Assembly: GCF_022348085.1 (NCBI RefSeq)
Contig: NZ_JAKRFN010000010.1
Span: 62,001 to 126,000, forward strand
DNA from: Mycobacterium sp. PSTR-4-N
GTDB lineage: Bacteria > Actinomycetota > Actinomycetes > Mycobacteriales > Mycobacteriaceae
Direction: 5' to 3'
Length of the DNA: 64,000 nucleotides
The notes under the pieces are model-generated. The model worked only from the letters and a program-made list of their open reading frames with translations. It had not been told where the DNA came from and made no database searches. Positions 46,569-56,522 of this stretch are shown piece by piece. Every line of letters begins with the position of its first letter. Within the stretch, counting starts at the first letter, position 1. The position numbers and the translations under genes were made by a program.

Positions 46569-47706
46569 CAGGCCGATTCGAACATTGTTCGTGGTGCCCG
46601 AGTTGAAACACGGTGGAGCCGAACGCCACCTGACCACGCTACTGCCACGGCTGGATCGGACGCGGGTGCTGCCCTCGGTCGTCTGCGTCGGCGGTGAAGG
46701 CGCGTTGTATGCCGACCTGCGCGCTGCCGGCATTCACTCCACGGTATTGCCTCTGAGGAAACAGCACGCCTGGCGAGCGCTGCGCGAACTCACTGCCATC
46801 ATGCGGCATCAGCGGCCAGACGTCGTGTCGGTGTGGGGATACAACGCAGAAACGTTGGGCCGCATCGCCGCTCGAGCCGCGGCTGTTCCCCACTCGATCA
46901 TGTGGGTACACAACGCGACCGAGATCACGGCTCGTGGACTGGTGCAGCGCCTCGTCGACAGAGCGTTGATCCCCTGGACCAGCCGATACTTCGGCGTCGC
47001 AGAATCTCAGCGCCCATTCCTGGTCGAACAACGCCGGTATCCCGCCGACCGGATCGAGATCATCTGCAACGGCGTGGATCTGCTGGACTTCGTTGCGGGA
47101 ACCGATCGAACACCACTGGCCGAGTTCGGAATTCCCGATGGCGCACCGGTGGTGGCCGTCGTCGCGGCGCTGCGCCCGGAGAAGGACCACGTGAATCTCC
47201 TGCACGCCGCACAAAGGGTCATCGACAGCGTGCCGAACGCACACTTCCTCGTCATCGGCGACGGCGAGTGTCGCGCGCACCTGTCCGCGTTGTGCGACCA
47301 CCTGCACATTACGGCGAGCGTGCACTTCGCAGGAGCGCGAGACGACGTCAGCCGATTACTTCGAGCGATCGACGTCTTCACGCTGACGTCGACGACCGAA
47401 TGCCTTCCGATCGCTCTGCTCGAAGCCATGGCGTGCGGGCGCCCAGCCGTGTGTACCGCAGTCGGCGGAATGACCGAGGTGATCACAGACGGTGTGACCG
47501 GATACCTGGTGGCGCCGGGCGATTCCGCGCAACTGGCTGATCGTCTCGTGCGCCTGCTGTCAGATCCCCACGCTGTACACCGCATGGGTCGCGCGGCACG
47601 CCGTCGAGTCGAAGACAGCTACGCATTGGACCGCAGCGTCGATGCGACACAGCGGGCCCTGGAACAACTCGTATCGAACCGACAGGCGAACGGAGTCAGA
47701 GTATGA
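46561..47706 (+). CDS. Glycosyltransferase family 4 (EPS) #2
   Basis: 381 residues, GT-B fold: VVPELKHGGAERHLTTLLP at the N-terminus, ICNGVD and the donor motif TECLPIALLEAMACGRPAVC. Start ATG 46561 overlaps the previous gene by 8 bp; upstream in-frame starts lie inside it. Sugar specificity cannot be predicted. Confidence 0.88.
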   Translation: MSDRPIRTLFVVPELKHGGAERHLTTLLPRLDRTRVLPSVVCVGGEGALYADLRAAGIHSTVLPLRKQHAWRALRELTAIMRHQRPDVVSVWGYNAETLGRIAARAAAVPHSIMWVHNATEITARGLVQRLVDRALIPWTSRYFGVAESQRPFLVEQRRYPADRIEIICNGVDLLDFVAGTDRTPLAEFGIPDGAPVVAVVAALRPEKDHVNLLHAAQRVIDSVPNAHFLVIGDGECRAHLSALCDHLHITASVHFAGARDDVSRLLRAIDVFTLTSTTECLPIALLEAMACGRPAVCTAVGGMTEVITDGVTGYLVAPGDSAQLADRLVRLLSDPHAVHRMGRAARRRVEDSYALDRSVDATQRALEQLVSNRQANGVRV

Positions 47707-48929
47707 AACGGCACATCGTGATTCTCGTGGAGAACCTCTCGGTTCCCTTCGACCGCCGCGTGTGGCAGGAGGCGCGAGCCCTCACCGACGCCGGGTTCCA
47801 GGTCACCGTCATCTGTCCGACCGGTGAGCAACAGGACACCGAAACGGAGGTGGACATCGACGGAGTCCACATCCTGCGCTACCCGCTGCGCCCGGCCACC
47901 GGCGGACCGAAGGGATACCTGCGGGAGTACAGCGCTGCTCTGTGGCACACACTGCGGCTTGCGATCAAGGTCCGCAGGCAAGGCCGTGTCGACGTCATCC
48001 AAGCGTGCAACCCACCCGATCTCCTGTTCCTGGTTGCGGTGCTCTTGCGGCCCGGCGGTACCCGATTCGTGTTCGACCACCACGACCTGGTACCCGAACT
48101 GTTCCTGTCCCGCTTCCCGAGCGGAGGCCGAGTGCTCTTCCACTTGACCCGCTGGGTCGAACGCATGACATTCGCCGCCGCCGATGCGGTCATCTCCACC
48201 AACGAGAGCTACCGACGGGTGGCAATCGAGCGAGGCGGAATGCGACCCGATCAGGTGGTCGTCGTGCGCAGCGCGCCCGATCTCACCCGCTTCGTCCCCC
48301 AGCCGCCCGACCGCACGTTGGCCGCCGGCAAGCCTCATCTGTTGGCGTACTTGGGGGTGATGGGGCCTCAGGACGGCGTCGACTATGCCCTTCGGGCAGT
48401 GCGCATCCTGCGTGACGAACTCGGGCGCAACGACTTCCATTGCATCTTCATGGGCGCGGGTGACGCGTACGACGACTTGGCCAAGCTCAGCGCCGAACTC
48501 GGAATCACCGACATCGTCGAGTTCCCCGGCCGCGTGTCCGACGAGTTCGTCACACGCTGCCTGTCCACCGCGCAGGTGTGCTTGTCCCCGGATCCGTCGA
48601 ACCCGCTCAACGACGTGTCGACGATGAACAAGGTGGTGGAGTACATGGCGATGGGGCGGCCCATCGTGTCGTTCGATCTCGCCGAGGCGCGGGTGTCCGC
48701 CGGTGAGGCGGCGGTGTATGTGCAAGACAACGACGAGCGTGCGTTCGCCGAAGCGATCAATTCCCTTCTGGACGATCCTGTCCGTCGCGAGCGGATGGGA
48801 GACTTCGGACGTCGCAGGGTCCAAGACGAGCTGTCGTGGCAGGTTTCGAGCCGGGTCCTCGTCTGGTTCTACGAACGGCTGCTCGGCGCCCAACAGCGCC
48901 CGGTGCCGGTAGGCCGCGGCGTCGCATGA
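47703..48929 (+). CDS. Glycosyltransferase family 4 (EPS) #3
   Basis: 408 residues. N-terminal VENLSVPFDRRVWQEARALT is typical of WbuB/fucosamine-transferase-like GT4 proteins. The C-terminal half has GVMGPQDGVDYALRAVRIL and STMNKVVEYMAMGRPIVSFD. ATGA overlaps at both ends show tight co-translation. Likely adds an internal sugar of the repeat unit. Confidence 0.87.
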   Translation: MKRHIVILVENLSVPFDRRVWQEARALTDAGFQVTVICPTGEQQDTETEVDIDGVHILRYPLRPATGGPKGYLREYSAALWHTLRLAIKVRRQGRVDVIQACNPPDLLFLVAVLLRPGGTRFVFDHHDLVPELFLSRFPSGGRVLFHLTRWVERMTFAAADAVISTNESYRRVAIERGGMRPDQVVVVRSAPDLTRFVPQPPDRTLAAGKPHLLAYLGVMGPQDGVDYALRAVRILRDELGRNDFHCIFMGAGDAYDDLAKLSAELGITDIVEFPGRVSDEFVTRCLSTAQVCLSPDPSNPLNDVSTMNKVVEYMAMGRPIVSFDLAEARVSAGEAAVYVQDNDERAFAEAINSLLDDPVRRERMGDFGRRRVQDELSWQVSSRVLVWFYERLLGAQQRPVPVGRGVA

Positions 48930-50653
48930 GCTCAGGTCCGATTGTCGCACCGCGACCTGCCATCGACGGGGCGGACCCGACCACCCATCCACCGGGTGAC
49001 CCCACCCGCAGGAGGAGTCGGGCCCTGACCGCAGTCATCTTCTCGATCGCTTTCGGCGTCTATGCGCTGCTGCCGACACGCAATTTCAACTATGCGGACG
49101 ACTCACTGTCCTGGGCGTATCAACTGACCCAGCCCAGCGGGCTCATCAACAGCCACCACCTGTATCTGAACGGAATGAGGGTGCTGTACCGGCTGCTGCA
49201 CGACATCGGTATCACCGTCAATCCGGTCGAGCTGTTGTCGCTCTACTCGGCACTGTGGGGAGCCATCGGACTGGCAGTCCTGTTCTGCCTTCTGGGCCGC
49301 GCCGGCCTGGGACCGCAGGCGCTCTGGGGCACTCTGTTCTGTGCGTTCAGCGCCGGCTACTGGTCCTATTCCATCGTCGGCGATGTCTACGTACCGGCGA
49401 TAGCGCTCATGGTGATCGGCTTCTTCTGCACGTACTGCGGGCTCACCGCGCAGAACCCCCGTCGCACAGCGCAATACGCCGTCGGAGCGATCGTTGCCTT
49501 CACGGCGATGATCCTCCATCACCAGGCATTCGCGATGGTCGTGGTCGGCTTGATTCCCGCCGCGCTCCTGATGAAGCACACCGGCGTTCGTAGACGACTG
49601 GCCTACGCTGCGGTGCTGCCGATCTCGGTTGGACTGTTGACCTCCGCGTCGTACCTGTTCGCCTATGCGTCCCTGCCCGCGACGCAGCAGCACGGAATCG
49701 TGCGGTTCGGCGCCGGGTACGTCGAATCGTTCGATCCGAGGGCCGACCAGAAGCAACTGAACCTGGCTTCTGCTGCCAACATGGCCGTCGGACAGACGCG
49801 GGCACTGGTCTCGACCAACGTGGTGTTCCGCAGCCCCGCTGTCGCCGAGGCCGTCGCACACCGATATCCGTATCGCGCCACCTATCCGTTCCCCTACCTG
49901 GTTCGCAACATCTCACCCCCGGCCGCCATCGCCATCGGTGTGTCAGCCGCGCTGGCCGCGGTGCTGACCGCCTGTCTGGTTGTAGCAGGACTGTGGGTGG
50001 GTCTCAAGGAGCGGGGCCTGATCCTGCTCGTGTCCCTTCCGATGATCCCGCAAGCTCTCTTCTTCGGTTGGTGGGAGGGTATCTCCGACGAGTTCGCACT
50101 CTGGACGCTGCCATTGCTCGCGATCATCGTCACGCGCGGCGCTGCGCAGCTGACACGCCCGGCGCGGTGGCTGGGCGTCACGGTCACCTGTCTTTTCGTG
50201 AGTACGCTGGCGGGATCGACAAGCCTGTATTGGAACGCGGACAACGACATCGACTTCGTCAACGACCGGTATGTGCACTCGCTGGGAGGCAACGACGTAC
50301 TGATCGGCTTCGAGGACATCCAATCCGATTTCCGCATCAAACTCGAGGCGCAGCAACGTGGTTTTCGGTACCTCAACTACTTCAACGTTCGTAACCCGGA
50401 GCAGAATTCGGCCTTCGACGCAGCTCTGCAGAGATCGATCGCGTCTCACGCCAACATCTATGTCTCGCCCCGTCTGAGCTATCCGCCGCAGAGTGCGGTC
50501 GTCTTCAAGCAGTCGACCGAACCGCAATTCGAGACGGGCCGACGCGACCTGCTGACCACGTTGCACAGGATCAGCGGCATCCACTGGCTGAAGCCAACGG
50601 TGTTCTCTGCCAAGTACTTCCACGTCGATCCGGGTGCTCCTGCCCCGAACTGA
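48926..50653 (+). CDS. Polytopic membrane protein, probable GT-C-type glycosyltransferase
   Basis: 575 residues. After a hydrophilic N-terminus come ~9-10 hydrophobic helices (35-440) and a soluble C-terminal domain (~440-575). The first external loop carries an acidic pair (NFNYADDSLSW), the place where GT-C enzymes hold their catalytic Asp. This suggests polyprenyl-phosphate-sugar-dependent decoration of the chain on the outer face. No closer family recognised; other membrane roles are possible. Start ATG 48926 overlaps the previous stop. Confidence 0.6.
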   Translation: MSSGPIVAPRPAIDGADPTTHPPGDPTRRRSRALTAVIFSIAFGVYALLPTRNFNYADDSLSWAYQLTQPSGLINSHHLYLNGMRVLYRLLHDIGITVNPVELLSLYSALWGAIGLAVLFCLLGRAGLGPQALWGTLFCAFSAGYWSYSIVGDVYVPAIALMVIGFFCTYCGLTAQNPRRTAQYAVGAIVAFTAMILHHQAFAMVVVGLIPAALLMKHTGVRRRLAYAAVLPISVGLLTSASYLFAYASLPATQQHGIVRFGAGYVESFDPRADQKQLNLASAANMAVGQTRALVSTNVVFRSPAVAEAVAHRYPYRATYPFPYLVRNISPPAAIAIGVSAALAAVLTACLVVAGLWVGLKERGLILLVSLPMIPQALFFGWWEGISDEFALWTLPLLAIIVTRGAAQLTRPARWLGVTVTCLFVSTLAGSTSLYWNADNDIDFVNDRYVHSLGGNDVLIGFEDIQSDFRIKLEAQQRGFRYLNYFNVRNPEQNSAFDAALQRSIASHANIYVSPRLSYPPQSAVVFKQSTEPQFETGRRDLLTTLHRISGIHWLKPTVFSAKYFHVDPGAPAPN

Positions 50654-50665
50654 GAGGGATTCGTC

Positions 50666-52810
50666 ATGTCCAGCCTCACGTGGTACGCCGGCCGCGCGGC
50701 GACGATGTCGCCGCGGGAGGTGCTCTGGCGCGCCCGACGCCTCGGCGATGCCCTGGTGCTCGGTGACGGTCTCCGCGCACCGGCGGGCTCTGCGTCGCTG
50801 CGCGGCGACGGGGATGACTGGGAGATGTTGCGCAAGCGCTTCATCTCGGGCACCGCAGCGCCGGTCCTGCTCGATGAGCGTCGCGCCGCGCACATCGCTG
50901 ACACGTGCGACGTCGGCGCACTGATCGCCGAAGCCGACAGGATCTGTGACGGCGAACGCTCATATTTCGGGTACGGTCCGACGAACGTCGGCCGTTTCGT
51001 CGACTGGAACCACGACCCCATCAGCGGCTTTCACTGGCCAAACCTGGCCGGGAACCGCATCGATCACCGCGTTGCACCCAGCGATCCGAAATGGATCTGG
51101 GAGCTCAACCGCCTCCAGCATCTGCCCCTGCTGGCGCAGGCTTGGCTTTTCACCGGCGAAGCGTTCTATGCAGAAACAGCCTTTGCTCATCTTGATTCAT
51201 GGCTCGACCAGAATCCCGTGGGTACCGGAATCGCATGGCGGGGCGCATTCGAGCCGGGCATCAGAGCCATCTCGATCGCCCTTGCCGTGCAGGGCTTGCG
51301 GACGTCACCCGCCCTGACCACCCCCAGGTACCAGCGGCTGGTGCGAATGTTGGACGCGACAGCACGGTACTGCTGGCGTGCCAGGTCGCGCTTCAGCTCG
51401 GCGAACAACCACCTGATCGGTGAGCTGAGCGGGATGGTGACGGTATGCCTGTTGTTCCCTGAGGTGGCCGTGTCAGAGGGCGTGCTGGCGCGAGCGGTCA
51501 CCATCCTGGCTCGGGAAGCGGACAACTTGATCGCTCCTGACGGTTCCGGTGCCGAGCAGTCGGTGTCGTACCAGATCTTCGCTGCCGAGTTGCTCGCTGT
51601 GGTCGCAGTACTGCTTCGCCTGCACGGTATGCAGGGAGCCGCTGACATCGTCGCAGCGATCGATCGCGGCGGGACCTATCTCGCCCTTCTGGTCGGCGCC
51701 GACGATCCCGACCCCCGGTACGGCGACGATGACGACAGCTTCGCCGTACGACTGGGTGCGGAACCGAAACGGACGGTACGCCAACATCTCGGCGTCGTGG
51801 GGGCCATCACCGGCAATGACAGCGCAGTGAGGTACGGGGTGGGCACCCTCACTTCGGCATGGTTCGCGGATGCACTTCGTACTCGCCCACCTGGGGCCGA
51901 AGAAACGGCTCGCGCCGTCGTCGGCCCCAGCGGTTACGCCCAGGATGGCGGTCTGGTGGTTCTGCGCAGCGGCCGACGCCGAATCACCATGGACGTAGGC
52001 CCGCTCGGCTACCTGTCGACAGCGGCGCACGGGCACGCCGACGCACTCGCTGTCACCGTCGCTGCCGACGGGCACGATCTGATCGTCGACCCGGGGACGG
52101 GCAGCTTCTACCGGAACCCAGCCGTGCGCGAGGCCCACCGCGGCACCCGCATGCACGCCACGGTGTGTGTGGACGGCCTCGATCAGTCCGAGCCGGGTGG
52201 ACCGTTCTATTGGCGACGGCGCGCAACCCCGACGGTGCACTCGGTCGACGTGGGAACCGGTGTCGTCGACGCCGAGCACGACGGGTACCGCCGACTCGCT
52301 GACCCGGTGACACATCGTCGTTGGCTCCTCGCGTCGCCCGGTGATCCTGTCGTACTCGTCGTCGATGTGGTCACGGGTCGATCGGAACACGACGTCACCG
52401 TGTCGTGGCCACTTCACCCCAGCCTCGGGATGACGCCCGTCCCGGCGGGCCATCTCATCTCGCGCGGTCAGGTGCCGGTGATGGGCATCTTCTACGGCGC
52501 GACGGCAACCATCGGGCTCGACCAGGTTCGCGGTGACAGAGACACGAACCTGGGATGGTGGTCGGATCGTCTGGAAAGCAGGACACCGGCCTGGCTGGTC
52601 GGTGTCCGAACCCGGTCCGTCCTTCCCGTGGCGATCGCGTCCCTGGTGTACCTGGGCGATCCCGCGCCCATTTCCGGTCCCGTGATCACCTGCCAGACAA
52701 CGTCATTGACGGTCCGCTGGACTCAAGGCGGCGCTGCCCGCCAGGTGAGCATCGATACCCGCCGCCCCGGCATCCGCAGCGGCGAACTTCCTCAACGATC
52801 GAAACGATAG
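50666..52810 (+). CDS. Heparinase II/III-family protein (uronate polysaccharide lyase-like)
   Basis: 714 residues. The N-terminal alpha/alpha-toroid domain contains SSANNHLIGELSG (catalytic-type Asn-His), and the C-terminal beta-sandwich begins near GHADALAVTVAADGHDLIVD and continues FYRNPAVREAHRGTRMHATV. These are the hallmarks of heparinase II/III-like proteins, common in EPS operons next to uronic-acid genes. There is no signal peptide, which is odd for a lyase; it may process or modify the polymer near the membrane or may need another export route. Start ATG 50666 with GAGAGG upstream. Confidence 0.82.
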   Translation: MSSLTWYAGRAATMSPREVLWRARRLGDALVLGDGLRAPAGSASLRGDGDDWEMLRKRFISGTAAPVLLDERRAAHIADTCDVGALIAEADRICDGERSYFGYGPTNVGRFVDWNHDPISGFHWPNLAGNRIDHRVAPSDPKWIWELNRLQHLPLLAQAWLFTGEAFYAETAFAHLDSWLDQNPVGTGIAWRGAFEPGIRAISIALAVQGLRTSPALTTPRYQRLVRMLDATARYCWRARSRFSSANNHLIGELSGMVTVCLLFPEVAVSEGVLARAVTILAREADNLIAPDGSGAEQSVSYQIFAAELLAVVAVLLRLHGMQGAADIVAAIDRGGTYLALLVGADDPDPRYGDDDDSFAVRLGAEPKRTVRQHLGVVGAITGNDSAVRYGVGTLTSAWFADALRTRPPGAEETARAVVGPSGYAQDGGLVVLRSGRRRITMDVGPLGYLSTAAHGHADALAVTVAADGHDLIVDPGTGSFYRNPAVREAHRGTRMHATVCVDGLDQSEPGGPFYWRRRATPTVHSVDVGTGVVDAEHDGYRRLADPVTHRRWLLASPGDPVVLVVDVVTGRSEHDVTVSWPLHPSLGMTPVPAGHLISRGQVPVMGIFYGATATIGLDQVRGDRDTNLGWWSDRLESRTPAWLVGVRTRSVLPVAIASLVYLGDPAPISGPVITCQTTSLTVRWTQGGAARQVSIDTRRPGIRSGELPQRSKR

Positions 52811-52817
52811 GAAAATC

Positions 52818-54155
52818 ATGAAGGATCCGATGCGTCCCGCGGTCAGTGTTTTCGGACTCGGGTATGTGGGCTGTGTGAGCGCAGTCTGTCTCGCCTCGCG
52901 CCGGAACCGCGTCGTCGGCGTCGACGTCAATCTCGACAAACTCGACGCCCTCAGGCGTGGCGTGGCCCCCGTGGTCGAGGAACGTATCGGCGAGCTCACG
53001 GCGCAGGTGGTGGCCGCCGGGGATCTGATCGTGACCGCCGACGCCGCCGCCGCGGTGCTCGACACCGACCTGTCCCTGATCTGCGTCGGTACGCCGTCTG
53101 CGCCGGGCGGCGGGCTGTCCACCACCGCACTGGAGAAGGTCACCGACGCCATCGGGGCCGCACTGGCCGTGAAGGCAGGCTGGCACGTGGTCGTCTACCG
53201 CAGCACCATGGTGCCCGGCACGTGCGAGGATCTGCTCATCCCTCGCCTCGAAGCGGCGTCCGGAAAGCGTGCCGGCATCGATTTCGGAGTCTGCGTCAAC
53301 CCGGAGTTCCTCCGGGAGGGTACGAGCGTACGCGACTTCTTCGATCCGGCGAAAACCGTTGTCGGCACCAATGAGTCGCGCAGCGCCTCGATGGTGCTCG
53401 GGCTCTACGACGAGCTGCCCGGGAAGCGGTTTCAGGTGCCGATCAGAGTTGCCGAGATGGCGAAATACGTCGACAACAGCTTTCACGCACTCAAGGTCGA
53501 CTTCGCCAACGAGATCGGAGCGATCTGTTCGGTGTTGACTCTGGACTCCTATGACGTCATGGAGATTTTCTGCACCGACACGAAACTGAACATCAGCACC
53601 GCGTACCTCAAACCGGGCTTCGCTTTCGGCGGATCCTGCCTACCCAAAGACGTTCGCGCACTGACTCACACCGCGCGACAGAATGACCTCGACGTCCCGC
53701 TTCTGGCCAATCTGCTGACCTCCAACGAAAGTCAGATGCGCCGCGCGGTCGACTTGGTGCTGGCCGCGGGCCGTCGCAAAGTCGCGATCTTCGGTCTGTC
53801 CTTCAAGCAGGGCACCGATGACCTGCGTGACAGTCCACTGGTCGAACTCGCCGAGCGTCTCATCGGCAAGGGTTTCGACGTCAAGATCTATGATCCGACC
53901 GTCGTGCTGTCCCGCCTGACGGGCGCGAACCGCCAGTACATCAGCGAGCAGCTCCCTCACATCGGGGACCTGCTCAGTGACGACGCGGGCGCGGTGTTCG
54001 ATCACGGCGAGGTCCTGATCGTCGGATCGCGCCGACCGGAAGTCGTCGAGGTGATCGAGCAGGCCGGATCCGACCGGTACATCGTCGATCTCGTGCGTCT
54101 GCCTGCCGCCGCGACGCTGCGCGGGACGCCGAACTATCAGGGGATCGGGTGGTGA
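52818..54155 (+). CDS. GDP-mannose/UDP-glucose 6-dehydrogenase, AlgD-like
   Basis: 445 residues. NAD domain VFGLGYVGCVSAVCLA, substrate domain with AKYVDNSFHALKVDFANE, and the catalytic Cys274 in PGFAFGGSCLPKDVRAL. This last block is closest to AlgD (GDP-mannose dehydrogenase) among the families I know. It oxidises the C6 of a nucleotide hexose to a uronic acid, giving the polymer its charge. It stands next to the heparinase-like gene and upstream of further glycosyltransferases. UDP-glucose as substrate is not excluded. Confidence 0.82.
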   Translation: MKDPMRPAVSVFGLGYVGCVSAVCLASRRNRVVGVDVNLDKLDALRRGVAPVVEERIGELTAQVVAAGDLIVTADAAAAVLDTDLSLICVGTPSAPGGGLSTTALEKVTDAIGAALAVKAGWHVVVYRSTMVPGTCEDLLIPRLEAASGKRAGIDFGVCVNPEFLREGTSVRDFFDPAKTVVGTNESRSASMVLGLYDELPGKRFQVPIRVAEMAKYVDNSFHALKVDFANEIGAICSVLTLDSYDVMEIFCTDTKLNISTAYLKPGFAFGGSCLPKDVRALTHTARQNDLDVPLLANLLTSNESQMRRAVDLVLAAGRRKVAIFGLSFKQGTDDLRDSPLVELAERLIGKGFDVKIYDPTVVLSRLTGANRQYISEQLPHIGDLLSDDAGAVFDHGEVLIVGSRRPEVVEVIEQAGSDRYIVDLVRLPAAATLRGTPNYQGIGW

Positions 54156-55411
54156 CCATGAACAGCCTGTCTCTCACCGACGCGTCGAATACCCGCCCCC
54201 GACGCCGGTCCCGCCCGCTGGATGCGGGCGGGACCGGTGTGCCGGGCCGGCGCTCGGGTCTGCGGGTGCTGATGATCGGTCCCTACCCGCTCGAACCGGG
54301 GCGTGTGCGCGGCGGCATCGAAGCGGTCACCAGCGTTCTCGTTCCGGCGCTGGCAGAGCGGGACGATGTCGAGAGCATCACCGTGGTGCGTTTTCACGAC
54401 GGTGACGCGCCCGTGCCCTTCCGTCGGGAGGGGGACAAGGTGGACGTTCACTACGTACGCAGTCAGCGGTGGTTACGCACCCTCACCGGCTCCTATCTCG
54501 ACCTGTGCAGAGCACGCCGACTGGTACGACGGCTTCACCCAGATGTGGTGCACGGCCAAGAGGTCGGATTGAGCGGCGCCATCGCGCTGCGCTGCAGCCC
54601 GAAGACCGCGGTCACTGTCCACGGGCTCCTGCTGTCCGACATGAGCTCTGAGGGGCACGGCATGCGGTGCCTGCGTCGAGTTCTGCGGGACGGCCTCATG
54701 CGCAGAATGCAGCAGTCGGTGCTCCGCCGCGCGAGACTCGTCATATCGATCTCGAATTGGGATGCGAGGATCCTCGACGTACCCATGCAGGGCGAACGGG
54801 TGCTGATAGCCAATCCGATCGGTGGGGAGTTCTTCAGCCTGGCACCATCGGGGCTCACACGACCCCACATTCTCTACGCCGGGGTTTTCACCGAGCGCAA
54901 GAATCCGATCGGAGTCATCAACGCGTTCGCCCTGGCACGGGCGTTCGTGCCGTCAGCGACGCTGACGCTCGTCGGTCCCCACCCTGACCCCGATTACCTG
55001 CGAGCTGTCCGCAACAGGGTCGAGGATCTCGGCCTGCGCGGCTGTGTCGAGATCGCCGACCTGGTCGGGGTCGAGCGCATGCGCGAAGAGATCGCTGCTG
55101 CCCGAGCCGTGGCACTGTTCTCTCGGGAGGAGAACGCCCCTACGATCCTGGCCCAAGCCATGGCGGCCGGCAAGCCCGTGATCGCGAGCCGCGTGGGTGG
55201 GGTGACCGACATGGTGAGCGATGACGAGACGGGCTTCCTGGTCGACCCTGACGACGAGCCGGCACTCGCCGACGGGATGGTGAGGCTCCTCGGCGATCAG
55301 GCCCTGGCTCTACGGATGGGTTGGCGGGCACATGAGGTCGCCGTCGACCGCTTCACGGCAGCGGCTGTCGCGGAGAAGACCGTGGCAGCGTATCGAGAAG
55401 TGTTGTCGTGA
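54152..55411 (+). CDS. Glycosyltransferase family 4 (EPS) #4
   Basis: 419 residues, GT-B fold: MIGPYPLEPGRVRGGIEAVT, ANPIGGEFFS, LYAGVFTERKNPIGVINAF and donor motif EENAPTILAQAMAAGKPVIA. Start is GTG 54152 (GTGA overlap with the dehydrogenase) or ATG 54158. A basic, Pro/Arg-rich N-terminal extension of ~35 residues precedes the fold. Confidence 0.86.
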   Translation: MTMNSLSLTDASNTRPRRRSRPLDAGGTGVPGRRSGLRVLMIGPYPLEPGRVRGGIEAVTSVLVPALAERDDVESITVVRFHDGDAPVPFRREGDKVDVHYVRSQRWLRTLTGSYLDLCRARRLVRRLHPDVVHGQEVGLSGAIALRCSPKTAVTVHGLLLSDMSSEGHGMRCLRRVLRDGLMRRMQQSVLRRARLVISISNWDARILDVPMQGERVLIANPIGGEFFSLAPSGLTRPHILYAGVFTERKNPIGVINAFALARAFVPSATLTLVGPHPDPDYLRAVRNRVEDLGLRGCVEIADLVGVERMREEIAAARAVALFSREENAPTILAQAMAAGKPVIASRVGGVTDMVSDDETGFLVDPDDEPALADGMVRLLGDQALALRMGWRAHEVAVDRFTAAAVAEKTVAAYREVLS

Positions 55412-55418
55412 GGGCGAA

Positions 55419-56522
55419 ATGATGACCAGCATCGACGAACTGGCATCGAAACTGTTGTGCGCCAGCGGGATGGCGGCAGTGGCCCGCCGGATACACTCCC
55501 GTCAGCTTGTCATTCTCATGTTCCATGGCGTGGAGGCGGAGCCACCCAGCCCTCCGTGCGACTGGGTGATCGACGCTGCGGCACTGCGGCGAAACCTGAC
55601 GTGGCTGCGCCGTCGCTACCATGTCCTGCCGCTTGCAGAGGCGCTCGAGCGGCTCGGTGACGGATCGCTGCCGCGGCGGGCCGCGGTGGTGACCTTCGAC
55701 GACGGCACAGCCAACCTGCTGACCCATGCCGCACCCGTCCTGCGCGACCTCGGTGTGCCGGCAGCGGTGTTCCTCGCCACGGGTCCCATGGGCACCGCGG
55801 AATTGCTGTGGGCTGACCGCCTGTGGTTGGCATTCGCGCAGACGACCCGATCCGAGGTCGACCTCTCCTCGTTGGGTCTCGGGACACGCCCCGTGACGGC
55901 AGACATCGACCGCGCCGCCGCACGCGATGTCACCATCGCGCGGCTCAAGGAACTGCCGGATGCGCAACGTCTCGCCGAAATGCGGACCGTCCTCGAGGCT
56001 CTCGGTCAAGACTGCGCCGCCGGCGGTGAGCTCTTCCGACTGCTGTCCTGGCCGGAGGCCGGTGATCTCGCCTGCGACGGGCTGGTGAGCCTGCACCCGC
56101 ACAGCGTGACGCACCCTATTCTCGCGCGCTGCGACGACGCCAAGGTGGAATTCGAGGTCGCAGAGTCGTGCCGGGCATTGAGAATCAACACCGGTCGGAC
56201 GCCGACGATCTTCGCCTATCCCAACGGCGGCGAGCAGGACATCGACGAACGTACTCGGCAAGCACTGGAGCGGAACGGTATCCGGTGGGCGCTGTCCACC
56301 ATCGAAGGGTTCGCGGACTCCGGATCAGATCCCTTCCTGTTGCCCCGGATCGGTGTTTCGCCGCATCAGACTTTCCCGCAGTTCGTCCGCAGAACATCGG
56401 GCCTGGCTCTGCGACCACGCCGCCGGCGCAGATCCGGCGCGCGACGACGCACCGCGGACCATGGCGGACCGGAGCCGGCGCTCGCCGTGACCGGCCACAA
56501 GTCGTGGAGTGGGCGGACGTGA
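55419..56522 (+). CDS. Polysaccharide deacetylase (NodB-like)
   Basis: 367 residues. The first metal motif is VVTFDDGTANLL and the second HPHSVTHPIL, as in family CE4; PNGGEQDIDERT and LSTIEGF are further family blocks. There is no signal peptide, unlike secreted chitin or peptidoglycan deacetylases, so it may act on a lipid-linked, N-acetylated sugar in the cytoplasm. The C-terminus (~340-367) is strongly basic. ATG 55419 or 55422. Confidence 0.8.
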   Translation: MMTSIDELASKLLCASGMAAVARRIHSRQLVILMFHGVEAEPPSPPCDWVIDAAALRRNLTWLRRRYHVLPLAEALERLGDGSLPRRAAVVTFDDGTANLLTHAAPVLRDLGVPAAVFLATGPMGTAELLWADRLWLAFAQTTRSEVDLSSLGLGTRPVTADIDRAAARDVTIARLKELPDAQRLAEMRTVLEALGQDCAAGGELFRLLSWPEAGDLACDGLVSLHPHSVTHPILARCDDAKVEFEVAESCRALRINTGRTPTIFAYPNGGEQDIDERTRQALERNGIRWALSTIEGFADSGSDPFLLPRIGVSPHQTFPQFVRRTSGLALRPRRRRRSGARRRTADHGGPEPALAVTGHKSWSGRT

